From the NCBI GenBank assembly GCA_003117195.1, contig BDSI01000086.1, positions 62,001 to 126,000 of the forward strand: 64,000 bases of DNA, read 5' to 3'. The position numbers were made by a program, and so were the translations under genes. Shown here piece after piece: positions 1-11,100 of this stretch. Source of the stretch: Eudorina sp. 2006-703-Eu-15. Its lineage: Eukaryota > Chlorophyta > Chlorophyceae > Chlamydomonadales > Volvocaceae. Each line of letters starts with the position of its first letter. The stretch's first letter is position 1. Under the pieces are notes generated by a model that saw nothing but the letters and a program-made list of their open reading frames with translations, did no database searches and was not told where the DNA came from.

Positions 1-64
1 AACGTAACATTTGCTCTATCAAGTGAAAAATTCAAAACCACAAAAGAAGACGCGAACTTGCGCC
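1..64 (+). repeat. Left arm of 64-bp inverted repeat
   Basis: Bases 1-64 are the reverse complement of 4267-4330 with only two differences (positions 54 and 57). The left arm begins exactly at the window edge, so it may extend further left. The arms enclose about 4.2 kb and look like terminal inverted repeats of a DNA transposon, although no target-site duplication can be checked because the left flank is missing. Confidence 0.85.
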
Positions 65-91
65 GACCACGACGATGGCTTCAATGCTGCT

Positions 92-99
92 GTATATAA
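92..99 (+). promoter_or_regulatory. TATA box upstream of the 189-780 gene
   Basis: A TATATAAG motif lies about 90 bases upstream of the first good ATG and just downstream of the left inverted repeat. This spacing allows a start of transcription around 120-130. It supports the ORF at 189 as a real transcription unit. Confidence 0.45.
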
Positions 100-188
100 G
101 GCTGCCGCGGGCCTACAAGTTCTTACAAAAACAATAGGCAATTGTTTGTTTGCTGCTGTAGTCAGCACACAGCGTCCTGTGCAGACAT

Positions 189-780
189 GGATGCTCAGAT
201 GCAGCGAAAGCAACAGCGCCCAGAGACAGATCAAGTGACGTCCCCAGTGGGAGCTTTGGGCAGAGACCACTCGGCAGCAGCCGGCGTCTCTGAGCAGCTC
301 GAGAAGTTTGAAGAAGTCGTGCGCGCTGCGTTGCACTGCGGCCCGCGGGTCGGCGAAGTAGTGGTGGGGGAGGATGGCTGTCGCCGGCTGCGGATCCCCG
401 CATTTGCGAACCAAACTATAAAATTGTCGAAGCTCAAGTCGCCAATGAGTATGTCCGACCTTTTTGACCCCGACGTGGCGAAGGACCCAGACCCCAACGT
501 CCGGGGCAAGTACGGCAGCAAGGCTGTGAAGACGGATGGCGCTCGTCGGGTCATCGCGCAGTTATCGCTAGACAACCGCTTGCCCGGGCACTTCATGCCC
601 AGGTTCGGTAACGACATAGGCGCCGAGCTGCCGCCGCACCGCTCCGCGCCGCCTTTTCCGTCCTCTCTGCGTGGTCGTCGCTTCTCGAATGTGTCTCAGG
701 CAGACACGGAAGCCGCCACCCCGCGCACGCAAATTCACACATGCATAATCAATGACCACATTCATTCATTCATACGATAG
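189..780 (+). CDS. Small protein of unknown function
   Basis: This is a single open exon of about 197 codons if the ATG at 189 is used; an in-frame ATG at 142 would add 16 residues. I do not recognise the family. The middle part (roughly residues 40-150) is ordinary mixed-composition protein, with a charged segment around SMSDLFDPDVAKDPDPN and Lys/Arg-rich stretches. The last 40 residues are lower quality. A TATA box at 92-99 and a TGTAA polyadenylation signal at 854-858 frame it neatly. The opposite strand is also open for over 100 codons, as is common in GC-rich DNA, so coding status rests mainly on the flanking signals. No signal peptide or transmembrane helix is evident. Confidence 0.45.
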
Positions 781-853
781 TAAGGACTGTATTCCGTGTA
801 CTGACAGTAAGATAGTAAGCAGGTATGAGGTCAGGCAGTGGCCTCCGCATCAG

Positions 854-858
854 TGTAA
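854..858 (+). terminator. TGTAA polyadenylation signal
   Basis: TGTAA is the usual volvocine algal polyadenylation signal. This copy lies about 75 bases after the stop codon of the 189-780 gene. Confidence 0.45.
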
Positions 859-2011
859 AACACACTCCGACCCCGACTCCGACCTACCGGCCGGGGCCCG
901 TGCGGGGCCCCACGGGACGGCGCCGGTCTGCACCCTCCCTCCCTCCCCCCCCCCCGGACACGACCTCCCTCCCCTCCCCCACCCGCGGACCCCCGGCCTG
1001 GGCCCCCCGAGGGCTCCTCCATCCAATGTTGACACTCAACACCCTCCCTCCCCCGACCCGCTTCCGCCCACCGGAGCGGCGATTCGAGACCCCCCCCCCC
1101 AACGCCCACACACCACCCACACCCACACAGAGTCGCGGCGTTTGCGCACTGCCGCCATGTTCGCATGCGCCTGCATCAGGGTCGGCACCCGAGTGGAGAG
1201 GGCACGTGGGTACGACCCAATGTACGGCGGCTGAGATCCTCGTCCGCGCCTCCCTCAAGCCGCACTCGGCACCGTGGCGGTACGGCAGTACGACATTGGT
1301 ATGGATCAACCCTGCCCGCGGGTGTATCAGTGGTTGTGTTGGGCCGTGCTCCCGTTTCCCCTTCCCCTTTCCCCCGCGCCCCGATAAGCTCCCGTGTCGC
1401 AGCCGCCACCAGGGAATGGAAAGAAAAAATACAATGATAATAATGCAGTGGTGGAATTCGTCATTCGACCAGCTCAATCGCGGGTAACTCATGAATAACC
1501 ACACACGCACGCATGGGCCAGGTGGTTGGGGTGGTTGATAGTTGGGTGGTTGGTTTCGCAAACCGACCGAGCTACGGATGTAAAGCAGCACTTGGTGTGT
1601 ACGGCGACAGACGGCGCCAGCATCACGGCAGGCTGACGGCGCCAGCATCACGGCAGGGAAGAAGTCAACGCAGCTACAGATTGCAACGCCCCACATGTAC
1701 ATTCATTCTCCGACATGCCGCACCCGCTGCGATGATGATAACAACGACAACACCGATAAATGCGCACCAAGGACATCCTCCGGGTTCTGTACCGCTGAAC
1801 CCGCGGTACAGTACGGTACCGTACCGTACGGTAAGGCACCCACGGTAGGCAGCCATGTTCCACAGCCTTTCCATCTCTTTGTTCCACAATCCCTTTCTTC
1901 TCCTCCGCCCTCTTGCGGCGGGCCCCCCAACCACCAAAACACCCCACCACCACCCGGACCCATCCGAAACCCTAAAGCCCCATCCCACCCGCGGCTGCAC
2001 GCCCATCCAGA
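859..2011. other. Non-coding stretch, no gene seen
   Basis: The stretch contains C-rich runs (940-1100) and several degenerate GTACGG/CCGTAC palindromes (about 1281-1295 and 1803-1834). Open frames on both strands have low-complexity Pro/Arg/Gly translations typical of GC-rich non-coding DNA. I support no gene here. Confidence 0.5.
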
Positions 2012-3408
2012 CTAGCTGCCCGTTGCGGCGCTGAACGACACCGCGTGCAGCGCACTGACCAGCCCCCCGCCCTCCTCCCCCGCCGTGGACAGCAGCGGCG
2101 ACGTGGGGGACATAGGCGTCAGGGGCGACACGGGCGAGAGCGGCGAGCTGGGCGACGGGGGGCGCTTCAGGGACAGGCCGTGCGGCCCCGTCAGCGGCGT
2201 CGGCGCCGGCGCCGGCGACGACGGCGTCAGCGGCGACGGCACGTGCATGGACCGGCTGCGGACCGCCTCCGTCGCCGACGCCGCCGACGCCCCCGCCGCC
2301 GTCCCGGCGTTGTGCGTGGTCAGGGAGGGGTGAAGCCGCCGCGGCGTTGGAGTAGCGATGGGCGGCAGCCCCGCAACCGACCAGCGGCCCGACACCGCCA
2401 TCGGCACGCCGCCGCCGCCGCCGCTGCGGCTGCTTCTGCTCCCGCCGCTGCCGCCGACGCCGCCGCTGCTCCCCTCCGCCGACATCCGCTTCTGTTGTGA
2501 GGAGGTTTTCTGCACCGACAACAACCGCTGCGATGACGACGATGACGACGACGGCGGCGGCGGTGGCTGCGACGGCGTCTGCACCGCCAGATACGAAGCG
2601 GTTGCTCGCTTCGGAGCCGTCGCCGGCGAGGCGGGGAGGAGGAGAAGGAGGAGGCGGAGGAGGATGGGGATTTCAGGGAAGCTGAGGCCGGCGACGGCGC
2701 CTGCCGCTGCGGCGGCGTCGACGGCAGTTGTTGCTGCTGTGGCTGCTGTTGCTGCTGCTGCCGCTGCAGTTCCGTGGGCGGTATCAGTACGGCAGTGACG
2801 GTGGGGCCGTACACGTCAAGGGCTGAGAGGCTCTCGACGCGGAGGCGTGAGAGATCGAGCTGGGAGGCGGGGGAGCGCATAAGGCCCTGCTTCACGGTGC
2901 GAGCCGCCTTGGGGAGGGCGTTGTTGCCGCTGGAGGTGAAACGGACCAGGGTAAGGAAGGGGTGGGATGGGATGGGGTGGATGGGCTCGCGGGGAGGAGG
3001 GGCGGAACGACGTTGGTGGAGGGGGCGCCGAGGCTTGTACGGCCCACCTGCCCTCCTCCCTCCTCCCTCCTCCCTCCTCCCTCCTCCCTCCTCCCTCCTC
3101 CCTCCTCCCTCCTCCCTCCTCCCTCCTCCCTCCTCCCTCCTCCCTCCTCCCTCCTCCCTCCTCCCTCCTCCCTCCTCCCTCCTCCCTCCTCCCTCCTCCC
3201 TCCTCCCTCCTCCCTCCTCCCTCCCCCCTGTCCCGCCCCCCCTGTCTCGCCCCCACTCACACGCGCATGAGGTCGCAGAATTCGGTGTAGTCGATACGGC
3301 CGTCCCCACTGCTGTCCGCCTGGGCCAGCAGCCCGTCGATCTCCGCGGGGGTACAGGTCTTACTGAGCGCCTGGATGAGGTCCTCCCGCGTGATGAAGCC
3401 GCTGCCGT
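2012..3408 (-). pseudogene. EF-hand/CDPK-like C-terminal fragment
   Basis: On the minus strand an exon at 3408-3261 has an acceptor ending GTTGCAG and a GTGAGT donor. It encodes the end of one EF-hand loop (DGSGFITREDL) and a complete second one (DSSGDGRIDYTEF), as in the calmodulin-like domain of calcium-dependent protein kinases. The next exon starts at 2929 and continues in phase (GNNALPKAARTVKQGL). It then runs into a Gln-, Ser- and Pro-rich tail. To reach the long Ser/Pro-rich frame ending at 2012, the reading frame must shift around 2580-2700, where I see no good intron. No kinase domain or first EF-hand pair is present between 3409 and the inverted repeat at 4267, so the gene is 5'-truncated. 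CDPK identity is likely but not certain; another EF-hand protein is possible. Probably a captured, decaying fragment. Confidence 0.55.
3051..3226 (+). repeat. CCTCCCT heptamer microsatellite
   Basis: About 25 tandem copies of a 7-base CCTCCCT-type unit lie in the intron between the two EF-hand-gene exons. On the minus strand this is a purine (GGAGGGA) tract in the sense direction of that gene. Confidence 0.9.
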
Positions 3409-3599
3409 CTGCAACCCGCGGGGTGTGGTGGCGGTGGCGGGGGCGGGGGGGAGGGAGAGTGCGGGGTCCGCAAGTCATGTGGGGCAGCGGGGCCGGCGGC
3501 GGCGGCGCGTCAGTCGGCGGCGACATTACCTCGGTGGCTCGCGGTGGCTCGCGGCCCTCCGCGGTGGTGTGACCGGCTGGGACAACCCGCGCAGCGACC

Positions 3600-3757
3600 A
3601 ACGGACGGGTGGGTGGGTGGGTGGGTGGCTGGATGGGTGGGTGCCCTGCCCGTCGCCTTCCGCTCGCTGCGCATCCCTCAACCTCACTACCTCCCACCCC
3701 ACCCCACCCCACCCCACCCACCCCACCCCACCCCACCCCACCACACCCCACCACACC
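3600..3757 (+). repeat. GGGT and CCCAC simple repeats
   Basis: A run of GGGT-type units (about 3606-3640) is followed by CCCAC/CACCC units (about 3690-3757), upstream of the EF-hand exon on its sense strand. Short open frames here are repeat artefacts. Confidence 0.8.
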
Positions 3758-4266
3758 TGTGGTCGCGGCGACAGCGGCGGGTGCAGGGGCCGCATCGTTG
3801 CGGGATCCCGGCGACACCAGATTAATTGGTGTGTCGGGGCTGACGAGGTCCACAACTGCGGGATAGGTTACGAATGAGCAGCAACTTCGTTGCACATTGT
3901 GGCGTTCATGACCGGTACGCGAATGAATCTTACCGTCAGGTGCTTGGCTCGTCGTCAGAGCTATCATCCGTGTCGGGGAACAAACGAAGCATTTTTTCGT
4001 TGGTTGCTCTAAACTTGCCAAACATGCGCGATGCCCAGGTGGTTACAGACCGCTCACCTGGGCCCGATGGTGATGACGCGCATTCACCGAGACGCATCCA
4101 GTGAAGGCACGCACGATACTGCCCGAAACATACCAACTAACCGACCCGCGGTCCACTTGTCACAGCTCGTAGTCTGTATCAATGCCAGACGTTTCATTGC
4201 TTGGAAACTAGTTAAATCAAGCGTTTATTGTCATACTGTTGTCTGAACGGCGTTGTCAGGGGAGAT

Positions 4267-4330
4267 GGCGCAAATTTGCGTCTTCTTTTGTGGTTTTGAA
4301 TTTTTCACTTGATAGAGCAAATGTTACGTT
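4267..4330 (-). repeat. Right arm of 64-bp inverted repeat
   Basis: This is the partner of bases 1-64 in inverted orientation, with 62 of 64 bases matching. To its right (4331 on) the sequence becomes AT-richer and has no visible relation to the left arm, so the repeat ends sharply here. Confidence 0.85.
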
Positions 4331-5110
4331 GTACTACTTTGTCGCTTTTGTGCTCCATTGATCGCGAATTTGCGATATCGTCTCCGTTACGGCATTTTGC
4401 TCATTTGTGCACGGTTTGCGCTGCTGTCAAAACTACCATACATTTTGCATAAACATTTGATAGCTGGTGCTTCCAAAGTTAAAGAACGTAACTTTTGTGT
4501 GGTCACTTTTCCGGGTGCCGCGGTGACCGGTGCCGCCCATGCCTGGAGGGCGCCGTGGCAGTGCTGTCGTTAGGCATGCCGTTAGGCGCCATCTAGATCC
4601 ACGAATTGGATCCGATTATCTGGACGCGGCCGGCCGCAATGAGACGGCGTGATGTGTTTGCTTCCGTAAGCAATCATTTTAGGTAGCTCGTAAACGTTAG
4701 CTACTAGTAGATTGACCTCCAAGCAGTGCTTGCATCCGTTTTCACCTTGTCCGCTAATCGCGACGCCATTCACATTATAATGTAGTGGGACTACGAATTA
4801 TATCAATGGCATAAGCAAGCAAGCAACCCTGTGGCTGGCTCCTGAGGAAGTTGTCGTGGAACCGTACTTCGAATGACAAAACGTCCCTATCTCCCACACG
4901 ATCACTTGGTAGTTCATGCACGACGCCTTGAAACGATATGCTATTATAGAAGCAATATGCATCATTTTAGCCAGTGATTGTAACATATGCCGAAGCGAAA
5001 GAACAATAATATGGGACCCGGGCCAATTTACATCATAAAATGATCGATTTCAAATATATATGGTGATACATTTGCCTTGAGCAAGCTCTTGTCCAGCAGC
5101 AAGGCAAGGG
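4331..5110. other. AT-richer spacer upstream of the MLO gene
   Basis: The spacer lies between the inverted repeat and the MLO-family gene and is clearly lower in GC than its neighbours. I find no convincing open frame. The proximal part presumably holds the MLO promoter, but I cannot point to a specific TATA box beyond an AT-rich stretch near 5050-5065. Confidence 0.4.
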
Positions 5111-8100
5111 ATGGCTGCGGGACCGGGCGTCACCGGCATTGAAGGATGGCGAGTGGCGCTGCTCCTGGTATCCTTCATCGTCCTAACGCTGTTCCTGGAA
5201 GGCGTGATGGAGCACATGGAAAAGCGCCTGAAGAAGCGGAAAGGTCTTCTTACCGCCTTTCGAGCACTGAAAAACGAGCTTTTATTCCTCGGCATTATGT
5301 CCTTGCTTCTAAGTGTGCTTCAGGTAAGCAGTGCAAAAGGCGCGTCGGGATTGGGCTACCCTAGGTAGCTCTCTGCCAAGGTCTTTACACCTCGCTACCG
5401 TATGAATGGGTTCGTGACCTGTACATTGGGCATGTCGTGCGGAAGGGGGTCAGCAAGGTGAAGCCCTGCGCAACATCTGTTCAGGGACGCACGCCAACGC
5501 GTGTTTCGCTCACCATCCTCTCATTCCTGTAGACATTGCCGAGGCCAGTTATAGTTAACATTTAAATGTAACGTTGGAGTAACCCCGGCAGAACAAGTGC
5601 AACACCTCCGCCCACGGTCCGCAACCACTAGCCTCTGGGCCGGCCCTCCCCCCCTCCGGGCCAGAACCTATCTGCCGCCTCCTCCAAATCAGAGAAGCTC
5701 ATTTCATTTGCAAGTGTTCCAACCTGACTTACCACCACTACTCCCACAACTCTCCTGTACTCCGTTCGCCGCCACGTGCCGCCCCGCCAGGAATACCTGG
5801 CCATGATCTGCATCCCGCAGACCTCCGGGTCCTCCTACTACAAATACAAAATTAAGTACGACCTGACGGACCACTGCGCGGAGGGCAAGGAGCCGCTCTG
5901 GCCCGTCTCCGTACAGCACGAGACGCACTACTTCATTTTCGCGGTAGCCGTGACCCACATCCTCTACTGCGCGCTCACCATCGGACTGACGCTGCACAAG
6001 GTGCGGTGGGGATGAGGGAGCGGGGTGAGGTGGCAGCAAGGGTAGCGGGGCATAGGGCGAATGCGGGGGGCAGGGGACGGGGGAGCGGTTGTGAGCGGAG
6101 GCCCAGAACACTCACTGCGAATACGTGAGAGGCTCCTTCCCGCGACGTCGCTCTCCACGGCAATCTTCCGCATTTGGGTCGCATCCTGGGTCACTTGATG
6201 GGCCACCTCCTCGGTCACATCACATCCCTCTCAGCCGTTGTTAGCGCTCTGGACGAGCTGCAGGGCGGGGTCGGGCAGCAGCAGCCGGGGGAGCTGTAAT
6301 AACATCACGAGCAGCAGCCTGGAGCACCGGGAGCAGCGGGAGCAGCAGCAGCCTGCGGAAAGATGCGGGGGCTGGAGATGGGGGTCCCGCCGGCAGAGGC
6401 GGAGCGTTTCAGCCGCCGCCCAAGACGGGCGGCGGTTTTGAGGTGCATCGCGCTCGGCGGACAGTGGCAGCAGCACAGTGCGGAACCGGAGCTCGAAGGC
6501 GAGGCGGCGGAGGAGCAGTGGCGTTCTGGAGGGCCGCCTTTACCCCAGGACGGCCAGGGTAACGGAGAAAGCAGACAGCAAGCGCACCAGGAACACCAGG
6601 AGGGCGGGCGGAGACGTGGCTGGGCAGAGCGGTCGAGCTGCGGCGACATAGGTGGAGAAGCAGGCGGAGGAGGAGCAAGAGCAGGAGTAGATCAACAGGA
6701 GCGCTGACGCAACGAAAACAGGAGCAGCTGCAGCAGCAGTCGCAGCAGCAACAGGTGCCGCAGCAGCAACAGCAGCAACAGCAGCAGCCGCAGCAGCGTC
6801 ATCGTCTCTGCCCAGATGCAGGGGTTGCGAACGGGCGGGGGTTTACCGCCCCTGGACCGATGACCCGGCGGTGCTTCCCTACCCCCGATACATCCGATCG
6901 GGAGCCAGCGTCCGGGTGGCCCCAATCCCCTGACCCAGTTCGCCTCCAGGGAGGGTGCCCCAGCGCATGTCAGGCGCCCATGGGTTGAACCGCGGCTAGG
7001 CTATCCCCCCAGGAGGGGATCCGTGCCAGCTGCAAGTTCCGGGCCGGCAGCGGCCGGCTGGCTGGCTGGCCGGTCAGCCGACCGCCGATGTCGGCCGACC
7101 CCGCTTGACGGCCCGCTCGGGGCAGCCCCGTGGCGCACGGCATCCATCCCACGGCCGAGAGGCTCGGCTGCGTGTTTGTGTGTGTGTGTGGCACTGCCCT
7201 TGTCTCCGACCTTGTGCGTTCCCAGATTCCCCGCTTGGCTCCCGTCGTACGGCGTCCGCAGGTGAACACGTGGCGGCCCTGGGAGGATGAGGCGCTGGCT
7301 GAGGCCAAGAAGAGCTGCGGAGACGTCAAAGTGATGCAGGAGACCGTGTCGCGGTGGGTGCCGTACATGGCAGGGTGGGGAGGAGGACTCGGGGTGAGTG
7401 GGGTTTGAATGCCGCAGTGCGGTTTCATGCAGTGTTGGGCCTTTGACGGCACGTTGGTGGGCGTTGGCAGGGGGTCGTGTTCCTGGGTTCGGGGCGCAGG
7501 GGTGGGGTCTGCTGGGCGGGGCTGATGCGTCGCCGATGGTGATGCATGTTTTTGCTGTTTCTCGTCGCAGTTGAAATTGGGCGGGTGGGGCGTCGCACTG
7601 TGGGCGGCATTGGTGGCTTCAAACTCCCGATGAGCCGCAGGCGATCCGCGCTACAACCGCACCCGCGCCATACCCACTCCGCGCCGTCCCTCACCCCCTC
7701 ACACCGCCGCACCGCCGCACCCCCTCATCCCAGCACCGCAGCAGCGCAGTACAAATTTGTCTACCGATTTCCTATACCCCCTCGCCGCCTCACACCGCCT
7801 CTCACCCCCTCACCCCCTCACCCCCTCACCCCCTCGTCCGCCCCGCAGCTCCCTCATCCGCTCCATGTGCTCCTCCGCGCTCAGCACCATGACCAAGCAC
7901 CGCTCGCCTCTGGCCCTGGCGGCCCGGCTCAAGGCGCTCATCACCTCCGTGGCGGCGCAGTTTCGCGTCTCGGTGACACAGCCCATGTACCACAACGTCC
8001 GGTTGCTGTTCATAGGTGGGGCGTGGTCCGGCGAGTGTGCGGGGTGGGGCGGGGCGGGGTGGTGCGGATTTGGGATTTGGAGGGGGCATTTGGGGGACAA

Positions 8101-11100
8101 GAGAGGGTAAGGTTAGGTAGGGACTTTGCGAATACGGAGTGGAGAGCAAGGGTCCGGGGGATGAATTGAAAAAATAAAAAAGAAACCAGAAACGGGGCCG
8201 GGGGAGAGGCGACCGGAGTAGGGAGGACGGCAGGAACGGAATGAGGAGGTGCGGGCAGTCCTCCGCTGGCTGCAGGGAAAGGACTCCCAACGAGCAGGTA
8301 TCATGCCCATGCCTACCCGCGCTCGCGCCGCCGTGTCCCTTCGAAAATACCTTCCGCAGAGAAAATGGGTCTGACGTACGACTTTGACTTCCACGTGCTC
8401 GTCACAAACGGTGAGTGGGCGGTTCCTGGACCTGATCGAGATAGTGTGGTACATTACGAGGTTGGGAAAAGGAGGGTGGCGACGGTGGTGGTGATGAACA
8501 TTATTTCGCTGCTGCTAACCCGTTCTGCTGCCCTGGCAACACTCCTGCTGCTGCCGGTGCTGACGATGGCGGTGCTGCTGCCTGTATCGGCAACGGCGGG
8601 CATGTCATGCTCCAGGGATGGAGAACCAGCTGGCACACGCGGTGGGTGGGTGGGTGGGTGGGCGGGTGGGTGGGCTGGTTGCGGCAGCCGGGGGTGGAGA
8701 CCGGGACGGTGAGGCAGACGGGGGAAGGGGTTCTAGCAGTCGCGGGGGTTACTTGGAGGGGAAGAAAGCAACAATCGTGCCGCAGAAACCGCCGCGTCTG
8801 GCAGGCACCTCTCATTTGTGCTTCAGGGTAAACATCCTCACTTGTCCTGTGTTTTTTCACAACCACACGCACTAATTCTGAATCTTCCCTCACCATGCCG
8901 TGATGCAGGTGCACGCCTCCTGGCCGCTGTGGTTCATCGCCACCATCTTCCTCGCGCTGCCCACGCCGTCGTACGTGCCGTTCTGGTCGTACATTATCGT
9001 GATGGCGCTGATGTTGATGGTGGGCGCCAAGTTGGTGTCCATCACGGCGCTGCTGGGCATGCAGGTGGGGTGGCTGGGTGGGTTGGGTTGCTTGGGTTTG
9101 GGGTCTTGGGTTTGGGGTCTTGGGTTGGGGGTCTACGCCGGATCGGTAGGCCGGGTCTCTCTGGGGATCGGGCATTGGGGCTATCTGTGATGGCCCCCTT
9201 GCACACCTCACCCCACACCTCACCATGCCACACAGACTCCGGCGAAGCTATCCCGGAACATTGACCCTTTGACCGCTCCCTTGGAGGTTGTACGAACCCT
9301 TGCTGAAAGAAAACCAATGTGCCGCGCCAGGTCGCGATCAAGTACGGCGATTCCGTACTTTTTGGCCGAATGGACATGGAGCCGAAGGCGCTGGTCCGAA
9401 CCGGCCCCGCCCGCCGCCGCATGAGTCTGTCCCGACTCGCGGAGACGCTTCCGGAGGCCGTCGACGGCGGCGGCGGCGCGGACGGCGACGGCGCGGACGG
9501 CGGCGGCGGCGGAGCCGACGGCGGCGGCGGCGCCGGCGGCAGCGCCGCCGCCGCCACTGCGCACGTTCTGGACGAGGCCCTGCCGGCAGACGCGGGTGCG
9601 GAGGTGCAGGCGCAGGTGGCCGCCATCACCGCCCTGGCCAGTCGCGAGGAGGCGCTGAGCCTGCTCCGCACCATGGCGGCCAAGCCGCTGCTGGTGAGGG
9701 AGGACATGCACACATACACCGTTGATCACCTTTTGGGGTCATTAACGATGTAACGTTCATTCAGTTATTCATGACGACCCGGATGTGGTGATTGGGCGGA
9801 AACACTGTGCGCGTATGCTCACGAGCGCGCGTGTGTGTATGCATGTGCTCGAGTAGCGGCGCGGGGGTTCCCTTGCCTGCGTATGCTGTAAACCCTACAC
9901 CACAGATATGTATGTATAGAGCCCCGCATGTACGGCAAGTACGGCATGTGTCGCATGACTCCAGGGAGCCCCGCGCTGGGGTCTATGGAAGCGTCGGGCG
10001 TAGGCGCTGTGGCGCTGTGGAATGCTGGTCGTGCAGGATTTCAGTGTGGCCATATTCGAGCCAACCCAACCCAATGCAACGCCCATTCTGATGTATTTGT
10101 CTAAACCCTACCATTTCGCCCTACCCCACCGCCCAACAGCCCGAGCCGACGCCCTCGCTGCAACCCCACGAACTGAAGCCCGCGGAGGGCTCCGCGGCGA
10201 CGCCCTCAGAACGGCCCGCGACGGGCGACGGCGCCGCCGCCGCCGCCGCCCCTGCCGCCGACGCGTCCGCACCTGACGGCGCCCCTGCGGTTGGCGTCCC
10301 AGCGGCAGCCGGCGACGACGTCAAAAGCCGCACGAGCACGCCCAAGCTGCTTCCGTCGCCCAGTCTCCTCCTGGCGCCGCCGCGCTGGGACGCCCGCCCG
10401 GCGCCGCCGCCGGCGCCGGCGCCGCCGGCGGCGCGGTTGGCAGCAGCGGCGGCTCCGCCGCCGCTGCCTCACGGCCCCCGCAGGAAAAAATCGCATCCGC
10501 ACGCCCATCCGCATCCGCACCCGACGCCACATCTGGTGCCGCCGCCCCTCAAAGTGCCACAGCCGCCGGCGCCGGCGTCCCTCCCAGAGATCCCCCCGCT
10601 GAGCCCGGTCCTGCATCCGTACCATCCGTTCGGCGCGCCGGGGACGCCTCCCGCGACCAGCCCGTCGGCCAGTGCGCCGCCCAGCGCCTCCAGCACGCCG
10701 CCGCGACTGCTGACCCATGGGTCACAGACGCTGGCGGATAAATCGCCGGGCGACGTCGCCGTCGTGGTCATGGGCCCAGAGGACACGGCGGCCGTGGCCA
10801 TGGCGCCGGACGGCGGCGTCGCCGCCGCCGCCGCCGCCGCCACCGCGCCACCGATGATTGTACGGCAGCCGTCAGGGGCGCGGCCATCGACGGGGACCAT
10901 TCCGCGTCCCATCTCGGCCGTCAGACCCGGCACGGCCGCCAGGCCGGCGACGCCGAGTGGGCTCCTGCCGCCGCCGCTGGCGGTGCTGCTGCCGCCGCCG
11001 CCGGGCACACCGGCCGCCGCCGGCGCGTCGCCGCCGGCGGTGTTCGGCGCGACGATGCGCACGGGCAGTCGTGGGCTCAATGCGGTTGCGGCGGCGGCGG

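Larger units (their letters stand above)
1..4330. mobile_element. Putative TIR element carrying a small gene and a kinase-tail fragment
   Basis: The block is bounded by the two 64-bp inverted arms. Inside are an intact-looking short gene on the plus strand (189-780) with its own TATA box and polyadenylation signal, and on the minus strand the tail of an EF-hand/CDPK-like gene with no upstream kinase exons. No transposase is recognisable inside, so if it moves it would be non-autonomous. The layout resembles gene-fragment capture by Pack-type elements, which is an inference. An assembly hairpin at a contig edge, or a local inverted duplication, would also explain the arms. Confidence 0.4.

Noticed and set aside
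2774..3877. Plus-strand 367-codon frame with LLPPPSS repeats
   Set aside because: It is created by the CCTCCCT microsatellite. The minus strand has the EF-hand motifs and splice signals.
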